Shown: positions 43,020-55,189 of the stretch, piece by piece
Layout: each line of letters starts with the position of its first letter
Numbering within the stretch: position 1 is the first letter of the stretch
Translations under genes and position numbers: made by a program
Assembly: GCA_022575985.1 (NCBI GenBank)
Contig: JAKSXM010000231.1
Span: 27,814,501-27,878,500 of the forward strand
DNA length: 64,000 bases
Reading direction: 5' to 3'
Source: Anagrus nilaparvatae
Taxonomy: Eukaryota > Arthropoda > Insecta > Hymenoptera > Mymaridae
The notes under the pieces: model-generated
Told to the model about the DNA's origin: nothing
Databases searched by the model: none
What the model saw: the letters and a program-made list of their open reading frames with translations, nothing else

Positions 43020-44800
43020 AAAAACTACGTTTTACCTATAGGTTGTATATTAGGGCAGAGGCACCGGTTGTAGACACTTAACCTATTATCGACATCTGCC
43101 GGTTTTCTCTAAATATACCAAATATTAGGTTTAAACAACTTCAAAAATAATGTTCTGTACTGTAATACTCTTTGTATACTCACCGAGGCTTTTAGCAAAC
43201 TATAATTCGTGTTGCATTATGAAACTAAAATAATTTTAGTGTCATTTACTTGTATTTTATTGATCCAGCGCAATAATTAATAATTTAATTCATCCAGCGT
43301 CATAAATATTTTATGATTTTTACGCTATTTTGCACTAAATTTTTAAATGATGACGAATATTATGTTTACTATTTTCGAATTTTTTTTATAAATGTTTCGG
43401 ATTTGGAGGAGTACGCGACATTTTTTTTTATATAAGGATCTTGGATAGGGAATGAAAAAGTAAACGATTTCTCTAAAAATTTTCCACATTTAAGTATTTA
43501 CTATCTAAAATGATGGTTAAAATTACGTTCATTCTCTTATACGGTCATTCTTTACAAATTTTTTTTGATTTTTGGTAACAGCCTAATAATAAGGAGCATC
43601 CTTTTATTTGAACTGTTTTTTGAGGTTGAAACTAAAACGGATTCTCTTGTGCTTGCTAAGCAATAAAGAGGCCGATTCAGCTTAATTTACTAAATATTGT
43701 TAAGCTATTTCGCACTAAAATTTTAAATAATGGCATTGAGTAAATTCACAATTAAGTAAACTCAATTTTTATAAGTTTTTCGGATTTTGGTTAATGGTTT
43801 CTTTAAAAGTCCTTTTATTTTGGAAACAGTTTCAAAATTAGAATTTTTTGTACTCAATAACTAATAAAGGGAATAATTTACTTATTTTTTAAAAGATTTT
43901 TACACTATTTCTAGATTTACGCTAGACCCCATTTTTAAATGCTGGTGGAAATCATATTTGTTTTTTTGAAACATTTTTTATAAAATTTCGGGTTAGGTCG
44001 GTTCGGTCTTCGAGTATACCCGAAAAACTTTCAAGGTCCTTTGAAAATGTAAGGTATTTTAATTTTTTGCATATAAATTCTTTTTGAGACCCCAGGAAGC
44101 TAAATTCTTAGATTTTTGTAATGATTTTTTAACATACGGATAACAGGACCTTTATTTTATTGCACAGAGTTTCTAAACTTTTAAACCGTGATTTCGCAAA
44201 ATATGTAAATTCTAAAAATGGGGGGAGGGGTAGAATTAGGGTAACATCAATCAAGTTTAATAAATTAATGCTAAAAATATATACCATTTAATCAATCAAA
44301 AACTTTTGAAATCACAAAATTGATTATTAAAAATATAAATTTGTTTTCTTTCTGTTTTAAAAACAAACTGTTTTTGCATGTAATAATCATTAAAGCACAC
44401 TATACCATCAATAAATTTTATTATTAACGATCAATTTCTTTAATATTATTCTTTAATTAAACATACATTTTTCTTAACTTTATTATAATATTATAATAAT
44501 AAAAAAAATATCTGACAGTTGAGTCTACATGTACATAAAATAAAAGCTGCTAATAATATATCCGCGCGTGGCATCAGGTGTACAGATATATATAAAAATT
44601 GCATATATATCAACGAATATCAGAATTATAATATAACTCAATGAATATTATAAGTAATAATTGGGTAATTTAAAAAAAAAAAATATATTTTTCTTTTTTA
44701 TTCCAATCGATTTACACGATATATATAAAATGTGGATAACATAGGCGGAGTTTGACCTAAATATTCATAAAGAAATTATTATTAAATAATAATAATATAA
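43020..44800. other. AT-rich spacer downstream of sens, nothing recognised
   Basis: TTCGGGTTAGGTCGGTTCGG near 43986 faintly recalls the arm of the 6991-7396 element. CGCGCGTGGCATCAGGTGTA at 44563 is a small GC-richer spot with an E-box. Confidence 0.5.
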
Positions 44801-45498
44801 GGGGATATCCATTACTTTTCATACAAAAGTGGACGCACGCATGTCACCGATTGAGCTCAAAACTTCAGATCTTCTTTGGGGTGATAAAATACTCCACTAG
44901 CCAAAATTTTGGTCCTTTAGAACAATATGAGGCCAATTTATGGGCTCTAAAAGGTCCAAAAATATCCTATTTTAGCCCATTTTCGAAATTTCGACAAAAA
45001 GTTATGATAATTTGAAAATGTCAAAAAATCAATCTCAAATAAGCAGTTTTTAATTTTGTATATTCATTTGAAAGGTCGTAAGTAGCGCAAAATTTTGCGA
45101 CCAACCGAAAATAATTGTATAAAGATTTCCGGATTTGGTGCGAATTTGAGAATCCTGTTTTTTACGTTTTAGTCATCTTACATTTTTTATCGCCAAAAAC
45201 TCTACTTGATAAAAGTAGCTATAAATTTTTTTGGTGTAAGTTGAAGATTATACCAAAAAAATGCGACCAACCGGAATTAATTTAACTGAATAATAAGGAA
45301 ATGGCGAAATTTCAAAAATAAGCTAAAATAGACCATTTTTTGGACCATTTAGAGGCCATAACTTGGCCCCATATTGTTATAGAGGGCCAAAAATTTGGCT
45401 AATGAAGTTTTTTATCACCCCAAAGATGATCTGAAATTTTGAGCCTCATCAGCGAAATGCGTGCGCCCACTGTTGTATGAAAAGTAATGGATATACCC
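44801..45498. mobile_element. Family F fold-back element
   Basis: GGGGATATCCATTACTTTTC, ATACAAAAGTGGACGCACGC at the left; GCGTGCGCCCACTGTTGTAT, GAAAAGTAATGGATATACCC at the right. The arms continue through TTTGGGGTGATAAAATACT / TTTTTTATCACCCCAAAGA to about 300 bp each. No ORF. Confidence 0.85.
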
Positions 45499-45499
45499 A

Positions 45500-46354
45500 T
45501 ATGAAATAAACAGGTGATTTTTAATTATTTAAAAAAATGTAGGTAAAAATTCAACAAAACTGAAAAATATACAATTTAAAAAAAATATATTTATATGTAT
45601 GTTAATTAATATTTTATTATATAAATTATGAATTAAGTAAATAATATAATTATTAATTATACTATTTTTTCTTTTGATAAATTTTAATATTTAATATTAA
45701 AATGTTATTTTTTTTAATAAAATTATGAATTACTTAATTTATTACACATTTTTTTTTAGATGCGAATTAATTTTAATAACAAATTTTTATTCAGATTCTT
45801 CCAGAAAGTAATATTGATATTTCAATAATAAAAAAAAATAAATTTTATGATAATTATGGAAATTTTTAGACGAAACATTTAGACCAAACTATCAAATTGA
45901 GTCTTCAAATCGCAGTGTCAATTTTTTTTTTTTTAAATCTGAATACAAATTTACAGGTTTTAAGGTATGATTCTTAAATTTTTGTATCCATTTTCATTCT
46001 TCTTGCCCTAACTTAATTGTTTTTTTCTCTAAAAAACTTATTTTTTTATGAAAAATATTTTCCTTTTAGCTACCCTGAGTATTCGGAATTTGAAAAAAGT
46101 GACTTTTTGATAGCTGTTATACTTGAAACTAGTGCTGTCAAGTTGAAATCGGATTCCTTTTTTCTTGAAAAATTGTAATTTTTAGACATAACTTGAATTC
46201 AACTAAAATATTTTCTATAAGGGACTTCACCTCCGAGAGTCGCAGAAATTCATCTAAACTTTACAACTAAAATAAGTATTCTTAGCCGCTGCAAGCTAGT
46301 AATTAAGTAAATCTAAGTCAAACCCTTGATTTTTGGCAGCCATAGTTTTTGACC
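45500..46354. other. AT-rich spacer, nothing recognised
   Basis: No repeat partner or ORF seen. 46731-47419 is alike. Confidence 0.6.
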
Positions 46355-46730
46355 TACACTGAGAAAATAATATAATTGTCACAATGATATTATATAATCA
46401 TATTATATAATCACCCTGATGATATTATATAATAAGGACAATAATATTCTGTAACAGCGACACAATTGTACGCATATCATTAGGACAATTATATATATTT
46501 TTTTTTCTTTCGCACGCTATCGTTTATCAATCGAATCGTAACCTATTTTAATCTAAGTACCCTGAAAAAAAGCATCTAGCGGTAGATAATTAATGTACGC
46601 GCTAAATTCAAATTTAAAAATTTAATTTTACCTTTTTTTTAATTATAATATATTTTTACGGTATATTTTAATTTTCTACCGCTAGGTGCTAAGGCCTTTT
46701 CTCTCGCAAGTGTCAAAAAAACGTTACATT
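46355..46730 (+). mobile_element. Family E element, copy 1
   Basis: TA-CACTGAGAAAATAATATAA, then a tandem-like stretch of ATAATTGT, GATATTATATAATCA and GGACAATAATATTCTG pieces to about 46495, then TCGCACGCTATCGTTTATCA. 46574-46693 is a family P segment (AGCATCTAGCGGTAGATAAT to TACCGCTAGGTGCTAAGGCC) followed by TCTCGCAAGTGTCAAAAA. The right end is not certain. Confidence 0.65.
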
Positions 46731-47419
46731 TATTTCCCTGGTTTATTTTAAAAAATTACATAATATAAAAAATTTCTATTGAAATTGAAACTAGAAAATT
46801 GGTTACAAAAAAAAATTAGTGCCATATTTTATTAAATTTTTTTTCATAGGAAATTCAAAAGATATTTAAGTTGGATTCTATTAAAAATTTCATTGAACTT
46901 GAATAGTAAATTTTTTAATGAAATTTGACTATGATTTTTTTTAATGAATCATTTTCAAAGAATTTATGAATTTATTTTAAATAGCTTTTATTTTTTTTTA
47001 TTACAAAATTCTTAAATATGAAAAAAATAAAATCTTGTTATCTATTTTACAAAATTTAAACGAATTAGTATATACGGAAAAAAAATCATTAGAATTTGAT
47101 TATTACATTTTAATATTATATTATACACTTGAAAAGTTTTATAATTTTTTATATAAATATATTATTAATGTAATTAGTAACAGATAATTTAATTTTTTTT
47201 ACCATTTTTTTTTCTCAATGATTCACGTTTTAATAATATAATATTATTATGTTAAAGTTAGATTTAAATTTTTGATGATCACATAATATTTTTTTATATA
47301 ATAATTAGGCTAAAATATTGTTGAATATTAAATTAGTAAGCCGTATTCGAGTTCTACAAATACTTAAAAATCTTTTCGTATTCAGCAAATAATTAAGCCG
47401 AATATCCGATTATTTTCAA

Positions 47420-47725
47420 GAGATTATCAACATGAAAAATGTTTATAGGGAGGGGTACCTTGGAAGCCTGAAAATTGAGAGGGGGGCGTTCAAATGGGAA
47501 TAACCTGGGCGTAGGGAATTAGAATAATTCAGGTTTAGAGACTTAGAATAATCCGGGCTTGGGGACTTTGAATAATATCGATTTATGGACTTAAAATGTT
47601 CCGAGTCTAAAGATTTAAAGTAATTTTGATCCAAGGACTTAGAACAATCTGGGTTTTTGGACTTAAAATAATTTCTATTAGGTTACTTAGGGAATTAGAA
47701 AAATGCGAGCTTAGGTACTTAAACG
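47420..47725 (-). mobile_element. Family A element, copy with long array
   Basis: TTATAGGGAGGGGTACCTTG and CTGAAAATTGAGAGGGGG (right end in reverse), then about nine units of the GGACTTAGAATAATTCGGG type. The left terminus is mostly lost. Confidence 0.7.
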
Positions 47726-47791
47726 AAAATGTACCGTGAATATGTAATATAATATTAATTATTTAAAAAAAGTATACAGATTTTTGCACAA

Positions 47792-47882
47792 AAAAACAAT
47801 TTTCCCTCACTCTTTGAAACAGACTTGGGACTGATAATATCTGTTAGGTGTCAGATATCAGTGGTTTAAAAATTGTTTTTCT
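47792..47882. repeat. Family I short repeat, copy 2
   Basis: About 85% identical by eye to 2158-2250: AACAATTTTCCCTCACTCTT, AGACTTGGGACTGATAATAT, AGTGGTTTAAAAATTGTT. Confidence 0.65.
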
Positions 47883-48279
47883 ATTTAAATATATATATAT
47901 TAAATTGCTTGTATTTTCATAATATTATTACTATTAATTTTCATGATTTTCTTTAACGTATATAATACTTGGAGTGGAACGATTCGCAAGCATTTGTGAT
48001 GCGATACTTTTCAAATTCTTCCAAAGCCCTTTTCCTTGGGTTTGATGAATCCTAATATTTATTGTTTTTTGTTGAATAATCACAGTACCAGAAAGGTACA
48101 ACTGTGCCGGGTATTACGAGATACCCGCGGCCGAATTGGACTTATTTTACGATTTTTTCGTTACAAACATTGGTAAATTAAAATTGAATTGATGGAACAA
48201 GATTAAATTAACGAACAAGGGTGCTTAACTTATTTTTAGTATCCAAAAAGTAATTTTTTTTGTCCAAAATTTTGTTTAA

Positions 48280-48435
48280 AATGGAACATGTTCATAGGGA
48301 GGGGTACCCGAAAAGATCTTTTTAGCAGAGGCAGGGGGAGGTGAAAAAGTGAGATTTTTAGAGGGGGTCAAATGAACTTGTATATTTTTATAATAAATAG
48401 AAAGTATAAGTTAAAATTGTTATAATAATTTATGT
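48280..48435 (-). mobile_element. Family A right-end fragment
   Basis: ATGGAACATGTTCATAGGGA, GGGGTACCCGAAAAG, a G-rich block and AAATGAACTTGTATA. The array is truncated after about one unit. Confidence 0.65.
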
Positions 48436-49597
48436 ACCATGTTTTTTTACCGTGTATATGCATAAATAAAATCAATAATTTTCCCTAATTCTGATACATT
48501 TAAAAATGCAATAAATATTTTCCATAAATAATAAATGCAAATAATTAACACTTAATAACTACTAGAAACATTTATCATAATTATAATAAAAGAAAAAAAA
48601 AAGGGGTTATCATAAAAGATTTAAATTATAAATAAATTTTTCATATAAACGATATAATAAAAGAGTTGTTGAAAAAAAGGGTTGTTGTACATAATATGTT
48701 ATTTGTTGTGAAATTAAATACCACATAACTGTGTATAAGTTAAATACATTATTTTTGAATAAAAAAAGAACAAAATACCGTTTTGATATTATAAGCTATA
48801 AAAGTGAGAAAATTATGTACTACAACAGTAGCAAATTTCTTTCCAAAAAAAAGATCTCTGAAACGTGTCAAATAATTGTCTCTTGGAATCAGGAAGCCTT
48901 TCATCAAAACACGCAAACTTACTTTATAAATATATAATGACCAATCAAATAACCGTTTGTCTCCCAATATGACTCGATGATTTTATAAAAGAAAAAAATT
49001 TTATTTTTCGATCAAAAAAGAGAACACGATTATAACAACAAGTGAATCTTTAATATTCGACAACTTCCGAACCAGTTCTTTTCAAACATTTTTTTTATGT
49101 TTGATTTCAAAGTAGGTATGTAATTTGTAACTTGTTATTTATAAAATCGAAGTTTAATTTTTTTTTTATCACTTTATAGTGAAAGTTTTAAAATAATATT
49201 TAAAAAAAAAAAAATATTATTTTAAATCAAAAATAATAAATATTTAAAAATATGATTATTAATTATTTATTTAACAATAAAATAAAGATTTATTAAATTA
49301 TTTAATTAAGTATGAATGCACTAATTATAATAATATAAAATTATAATTTAATTTATTATCTAAAGTATAAATTTTTTACGCAAGAATTAATTGTGTGTAT
49401 TTTATGAATAGTTAATTATTATTCATTTGTTTATTTAAATTTATGTAGGTAGTAGGTATTGTGAGAAATATAAAAGACTTCGCATTATCGCTGAAGTTAA
49501 CTTTGGTCTCTTTGAATTGATGATTTTTTAACCCCGCCTTCTTTGAGTGCCCTGGAAGCACTTCGGACTGCGTTATCTACATAATGACATTTTAATT
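48436..49597. other. AT-rich spacer, nothing recognised
   Basis: Two overlapping frames near 48731-48967 on opposite strands carry no domain. Confidence 0.6.
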
Positions 49598-49781
49598 TTT
49601 TTTTTAAGATTATGCTGATACCTCAGTCCTAGAGCAATGATAGAAATAATTTCAGAATCGAGTTCAGAATTTAATCTTTTCAGAAAAAAAAAACGGAAAT
49701 TAATTTCTTCGAGACGGGTCGCGAACCTTTAACGCTCGAATCGTAAAGTTGACGCGCTACCAACTGAGCCATCAATGCTCC
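49598..49781 (-). mobile_element. Candidate tRNA-derived SINE
   Basis: Reading the minus strand from 49781: TGGCTCAGTTGG (49771-49760, polymerase III A box) and GGTTCGCGACCC (49727-49716, B box-like) at tRNA spacing. Cloverleaf stems are imperfect and the acceptor does not pair, so this is not a working tRNA. About 110 nt of unrelated sequence and an A-rich run (T-run at 49600-49610 on +) follow, as in a SINE tail. Confidence 0.55.
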
Positions 49782-49803
49782 TTTATTTAAAATTATGTAT
49801 ACG

Positions 49804-50080
49804 GGACTACTGCAAAGTACCCAATATGAGAATTTGCACTTAAGTTGGCAGCATGTTAATTTTTCTCACCTGGTGTATAGCGCTGCGTATTAAATTATAT
49901 TTATAATTAATAATTTGTTACTTTATGAAGTATAACCGTATCTAAAAAATGACTAAATATAATAAAATTATTATTTTATTAATTAAACTATAAAAAAATT
50001 TAAGAACTAAACAGAAAAATTCTTCAATAATTCAGAGTTGCCAACATAATTGCTCATATTGGGTACTTTGTCGTAGTCCT
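49804..50080. mobile_element. MITE with TGTATACGG target duplication
   Basis: GACTACTGCAAAGTACCCAA at the left against TTGGGTACTTTGTCGTAGTC at the right, repeats of about 27 bp with few changes. TGTATACGGG occurs directly before (49796-49805) and after (50081-50090), giving an 8-10 bp target duplication as made by hAT- or Mutator-type transposases. About 275 bp. Confidence 0.85.
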
Positions 50081-50550
50081 TGTATACGGGTAAATTTAAA
50101 TTAAACGAGTTTCAAACTGATGCTCGTGTCTTCAAATCGGTTCCATAGTATTTTTCCCCAAAAGTACTACTAAATATAAATCCCGAGGATTTAATTCTCG
50201 ATTTTTGACAGACATTGGTAATTTTTAAAAAATACCAGCTAATTTTTCGTATTTTTTCATTTAAACACGTACTTTATCATCAGAAATTATTTCCTCTTAG
50301 GTTCTAATAGGAAGTTTCTTGTAGAATTCGATTCTGGACAAATGTTTTTTTGGAACTGTGCATGCGTGAGAAATATTGAAAAAAATCGTTCTAGATGGCC
50401 TTAAATCTTACCTTTACGTTCATATTTTTAAACTAAAAAAAATATTGATGGCCTTTTTCGATAAAAGGTTACATCCGCATGTAAAATTTCCCGTGGAACC
50501 CATATTTTTGGTCGGATTTTTATTTGGCCACGTGACTTGTAAGATTTTTA

Positions 50551-50660
50551 GGCCCTTTCTACACCAGACGATGTAATTTTATTTTATGATTATGCTCCCA
50601 TTTAAAATGTATAGAAATGTAATTTTAAAAAAGATAACCTTGTCTGGTGTAGAAAGGGCT
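50551..50660. mobile_element. 110-bp MITE with TTA target duplication
   Basis: GGCCCTTTCTACACCAGAC at the left and GTCTGGTGTAGAAAGGGC at the right, TTA on both outer sides. A 3-bp TTA/TAA duplication with GGCC-type ends is the habit of PIF/Harbinger MITEs. Confidence 0.85.
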
Positions 50661-50689
50661 TTATTAATATAAAAAAAAATTGGAGGAAG

Positions 50690-50935
50690 CAAATAATTTT
50701 TGGGGGGTCAGAACCTAATAATGATAATAATTAAGGTTTAAATTTCTTTCATAAAAATCAAAGTTTAATTTTTACTTATTTTAAGTTGTTTAAATGCAAT
50801 ATTTTTAATAAACATTTTAAATATTTATAAAATTTAAGGCAAAAAATATTGCTATTTTTACTAAAAACCTTTATTTCGAGGAAGTATGACCCCCCCCCCC
50901 TTCCTCTGGATACGAGCCTGGGCATATAATAAAAC
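50690..50935. mobile_element. Possible family J relic with C-run
   Basis: An 11-base C run starts at 50890, followed by TTCCTCTGGATACGAGCCTGGG, which resembles the family J end; GGAGGAAGC and TGGGGGGTCAGAACC stand at the other side. Weak. Confidence 0.35.
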
Positions 50936-50949
50936 TTAAAACTGATTTG

Positions 50950-51310
50950 ATTGTTCACATAATCAACAAGCATTGAACATGTTACTCATAAAAGTTTTAA
51001 CGTATGCACCCTAATTATTATAAGCTCTAAAACCGAAATTACAATAAATCCCGAAATATAAATTATCCTAATTCCTAAAGTATTCTAAGCTCTTTTTCTT
51101 GATCAAGCCCTGACTCCTACTTCAAATTATTCTAAGCCCCTAAATCGAAAATATTCTAAGTCCATTTCACCGCCCCCCCCCCTAGCTGAGTCGGACTTTT
51201 CAAATACACCATTCAATGATTAAAGTATTCTAAGTACACCTAAAGAGAAACTATTTTAAGGCCATTAGAACCACTAACTAAAAACGTCAATTTTTTACCC
51301 TACCCCCTGA
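50950..51310 (+). mobile_element. Family A element, copy with intact left interior
   Basis: TTGAACATGTTACTCATAAA, AGTTTTAACGTATGCACCCT, array units, C-run, AGCTGAGTCGGACTTTT. It supplies the uninterrupted sequence (GGGTGCATACGTTAAAAC in reverse) that serves as the empty site for the MITE inserted in the copy at 10117-10752. A second partial array follows to about 51310. Confidence 0.7.
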
Positions 51311-51354
51311 AATTGGTGCCTTTTTTATATTTTATACCTGACCTATATTTTTTT

Positions 51355-51560
51355 TGCATGCGAGCAGGGTAAATATAGGTGAGAATGCGTTACGCATACC
51401 TGGGCCCGTTCTCCAGGTTATGTCCGACTCCATGCAAGATGTTTAGCGACTATACTTACCCCCCATAGACCAACTAGTGCCTTATAAATCTAAACCGGGA
51501 CCACCTTTTCAGATATAACTTCAGTTTGGGGAGCACTGTCTAGGTGTAAAGGCCTGCTCT
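51355..51560. other. GC-richer block of unknown nature
   Basis: From GCATGCGAGCAGGGTAAATA through GCGTTACGCATACCTGGGCC to GCACTGTCTAGGTGTAAAGG the sequence is near 45-50% GC in a region of about 25%. No ORF of note and no second copy in the window. It may be a fragment of a retroelement or an RNA gene; undecided. Confidence 0.4.
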
Positions 51561-51756
51561 AGTTAATAAAGCAATATTTTTGCCTAAATTCCAATAATTT
51601 AACGTTTTGTTAACAAATATCATTTCTAAATAACTTAAAATAACAAACAATTAAATTTCGATTGTGGTTAATAAAATTTAAGCCAAGTTATTACGATTAT
51701 TAGGTTCAGCTCCATCAAAATTTTGGTACCCCTCTTTCATCTGAAAAAAATTTCTA

Positions 51757-51919
51757 TGGGCACGTAGCCAGAATTTTCATTTTGTGAAGCCCCCCCCCCC
51801 CCTTAATGTAAAATTTTCCTCTTAAAACTGCATTTTACTCCCACTTTTGAAAAAATAACATAACAAAAAAAAATTTCCGGAGGGACTAAAGCCCCTCGAA
51901 CCCCCTCGCTGGCTACATA
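51757..51919. mobile_element. Family J MITE
   Basis: GGGCACGTAGCCAGAATTTT at the left answers CTCGCTGGCTACATAC at the right. A C-run of about 14, AATGTAAAATTTTCCTCTTA and GACTAAAGCCCCTCGAACCC lie inside. Matches the relic in sens intron 4. Confidence 0.75.
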
Positions 51920-53484
51920 CTAACTATACCTGTAAACTCTTACCTCCTCTGTACATCCATATTAATATAACGGATAATAAGTTAATAAGTTAATATGAAT
52001 CCATAAAAAAAAATCTTGTTAAAATTAAAAATAGAAAATTCACGAAGACAGAAAAAAAAAGATATAGATAAAATATACGTATCTGACAAATGCTCAACAC
52101 GCTCTATAGATTTTAACGAGCTTATTATATATATTTTAAAATAAAAATTTTTTTATAGGTGAAAATAATATATATCTACATATATATATATAATAATAAA
52201 AACGGAAATAACAAAAGAGATTATTATTATTAATAATTAGTAGTAATAAAAAAAGCAGAGCATTAAACAATCCCAATCCATTCTTTTTTTACATTATTTA
52301 CTTGGAAAAAAAGTAATACATTAGCTTTACACGTACCCTTTAATATAATTTTTTCTATTTTTTGATTCAATTCGTAATTAAAAAAAATAAAAGAAAAATT
52401 TTATTACCACTTTGAGACATAAAAATTTTCTTTTCTTTTTGCTACTACTTTTTTTTTAAAATTGTTATTAAAAACGCAAAATAAAAATTATTTATTTATA
52501 ATATTCTGTTTTATGAAAATTGTAGTGGAATACAAAACTCATTATACTTACTATCCCATTAAAAATACCTTTATATATTCTAAAATCAATCAATTATTTA
52601 TATGTTTAATTGAGAAAATTATCAGTAGTAAATAGAAATAAAAAAAATTACTTATAGTATAAAAAAATACAATGTCGAAAAAGGTGAACATATGTGTAAA
52701 TATATATGCTTAAGTTTTGGTATATTTATAGACCATTTTTTTTCTACCCTCTTTTATATTATTTTTTTGAAAAAGTAAAACTTAAACTTCTAACTACATA
52801 GTCGATATGTATGGTTGACCATGTATATTATTATATAATTATTTATTCTATATATGGGGTAATTCAGGATTTTTTTATTGGGTTTTTATGCCATTTTGAG
52901 GTTGTTCGAAATAATAGTCTGAGGAAAAAACATTAAATTCTGTACCATGAAGAAATTTTAAAAGAAAAAATTAAAATATTGACTTTAGATAATAAGCAGT
53001 CTATTTGGAGCTTTTTAAAAATTTCTAAAATTATGAGCATTTTTTTTTTAGCATTTGCTGTAATTTAACATACAGCTTTGAAATTTTTTCAATCAGTACC
53101 TTACAGTAAATCAAATAATTTATTATTTAAAAAAATCTTTAATTTGTGAGAGGTAAAATTGTATTTTAAATTTTTGTAATAATTATTACCTATGGTATAC
53201 CCCATATCTAAATATAAATTGTTAAAAAAAGCTCTGCTTTTTTCCATATACAATATTTCCTTTATTCTGTTGTTATTACAACAGATTTTTTTTATAGGCA
53301 TAGTAATCTAAAAATCTATATTTACGTTTATGCATTACTTATAATGATAAAATAACATAAAATAATTTTATAAATAACATGATTATTAATAGAACAGAAT
53401 ATTAATAGAAATTATATTTAATAACATTTTTTTTCGGTAATATATATAATTAATAAGTAATTAAGTATTAATTAGAAATAAAAG
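51920..53484. other. AT-rich spacer, nothing recognised
   Basis: TA- and A-rich, no supported feature. 53801-55189 is of the same kind. Confidence 0.6.
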
Positions 53485-53800
53485 CTTAGGACTGGTTTGT
53501 GAGCTCACAAACAACGAGCGTGGAACATGTTTAAATTTATATTATGAATCTTGAAGCCTTTATAATTTTAAATATTTAAGCCAAAAAAATAAAATTTTAA
53601 GCTCCTAAAATCCTTATTATTCTATACTCCTTTATCGAAATTATTCCAAGTCCTTAAATCAAAATTATTCTAAGTCCCTAAATCGAAAATATGCTTAGTC
53701 CCTTTACTCGAATTACCACAAGTACCTAAATTCGGATTATTCTAAGTCCCTAAACCGGGATTCTTTTAAGCCCCTAAAAAGAAAATATTTTAATGCTTTT
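53485..53800 (+). mobile_element. Family A element, copy with clean left terminus and array
   Basis: ACTGGTTTGTGAGCTCACAA, then GTGGAACATGTTT, AAGCCTTTATAATTTTAA, and from about 53630 seven or eight 24-bp units (ATTATTCTAAGTCCCTAAAT type). The right end is not visible. The opening of the terminus contains a perfect TTGTGAGCTCACAA palindrome. Confidence 0.7.
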
Positions 53801-55189
53801 ACTGTACTAAAAAAATTATAGCTATTGCAAATGGATAAATGGATTTATTTTTTGTTTAAACTACTGAAAATGAAATCAAAACTTCAAATGGCAGCTAATC
53901 TAGTTAAAAATTATTTTTTTTAACTTTTCCTTATGTCTTTTATGCCATTTTCAGCAGTGCATAAACAAATAAAAAAGAATCCGTTTATACATCAAAACCA
54001 GAATAATTAGGGACATTTTACAACTATATCTGGCTAACTCTTGCGGTCGTCGATAATTTTGAATATCTATATAATTATCCTTTTCTGCATATTTTTTCCA
54101 TCGGACAAAGGCAAAATTTTCAGACCGAGGCTGATTCTTATTTTTCACCTAATTATTAGTTCCTAAACGCCTAAATTAAAAAAAATCTTTTCCTATTTTA
54201 AATAACTATATTAATTTTCATAGGCAATTTTTTCTTTTTTAAATTGCTCGCTTAAAGTCCAGTACCCAGTTGGTAAAAATTTGCCAAAAGGCTATGCATC
54301 GATTCAATAAATAAACTATATCATCATCTTGTTAAGTATAGATTTTTTTTTACATATTACACGAAGTAGTTGCAATTTAACTATAAAAAAGATAAAAGAG
54401 TATACCGCTTAGTAATAAAAAAAAAAAGAAAAAAAATAAATTATACGTATTATATAAATGTGAAGATAATATAATAATAGATATCTTTATTTTGAAGGTA
54501 TATGTAAATTATTTTTATTAAATTTAAATATATAAAATATATTTTTTGAAGTTTTTATTATAATTTTCAATAATAATTTTATTACTTTATAATTTTTTTA
54601 TTTTAAATTAAATTATTTTATAATAAAAAAAACAGCTGCGTAATATGTAAAACAAAATGTATTATATATCGAATATTGGTATTAAGTTTTGATTTTAAGC
54701 AGATTTTTTGGCACGCGCGTATGTTGAAAAAGCTTATTTGTAATATATGGGTTAATAATCCTTGGCAGGTTGCTCTGTTTGAATTTTCCTTTGAAATTCA
54801 CAAATTCAAGCGAAATTCAAGCACAACAACCTAATAAAATAAAATGTACGAAATTTTAATTATAAAGTAGTAAAATTCGTTCTAAAATATACTGATTTTA
54901 TTAAATTTTCAAACTAGTTAATCGATAACACTTTACGTTATCTGAATACGATATAAATCATTACGTATATACGGAAAGATACAGGGAGGCGGGGTTTTTA
55001 TAATTAGATTTTTTATAATCTTTTTATAATTAAGTTTTTAGAATCTTTTAATATTATTTTAATATTATTAAAAGATTCTCTAGGGTAAAATACGGGATCA
55101 AAATTATATAAACTGGCCATAAAAGTTTGAACAGTTAAGCGAAAATTGAGTCGTAAAAAAATGTGATGCAAAAAGCTGTTTACGAATAT

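Noticed and set aside
49711..49781. A functional tRNA gene on the minus strand
   Set aside because: A and B boxes are present, but the acceptor arm does not pair and D, anticodon and T stems have mismatches.
51459..51480. ATACTTACCCC, resembling the 5' end of U1 snRNA
   Set aside because: Only the first nine bases fit; the following sequence does not resemble U1.
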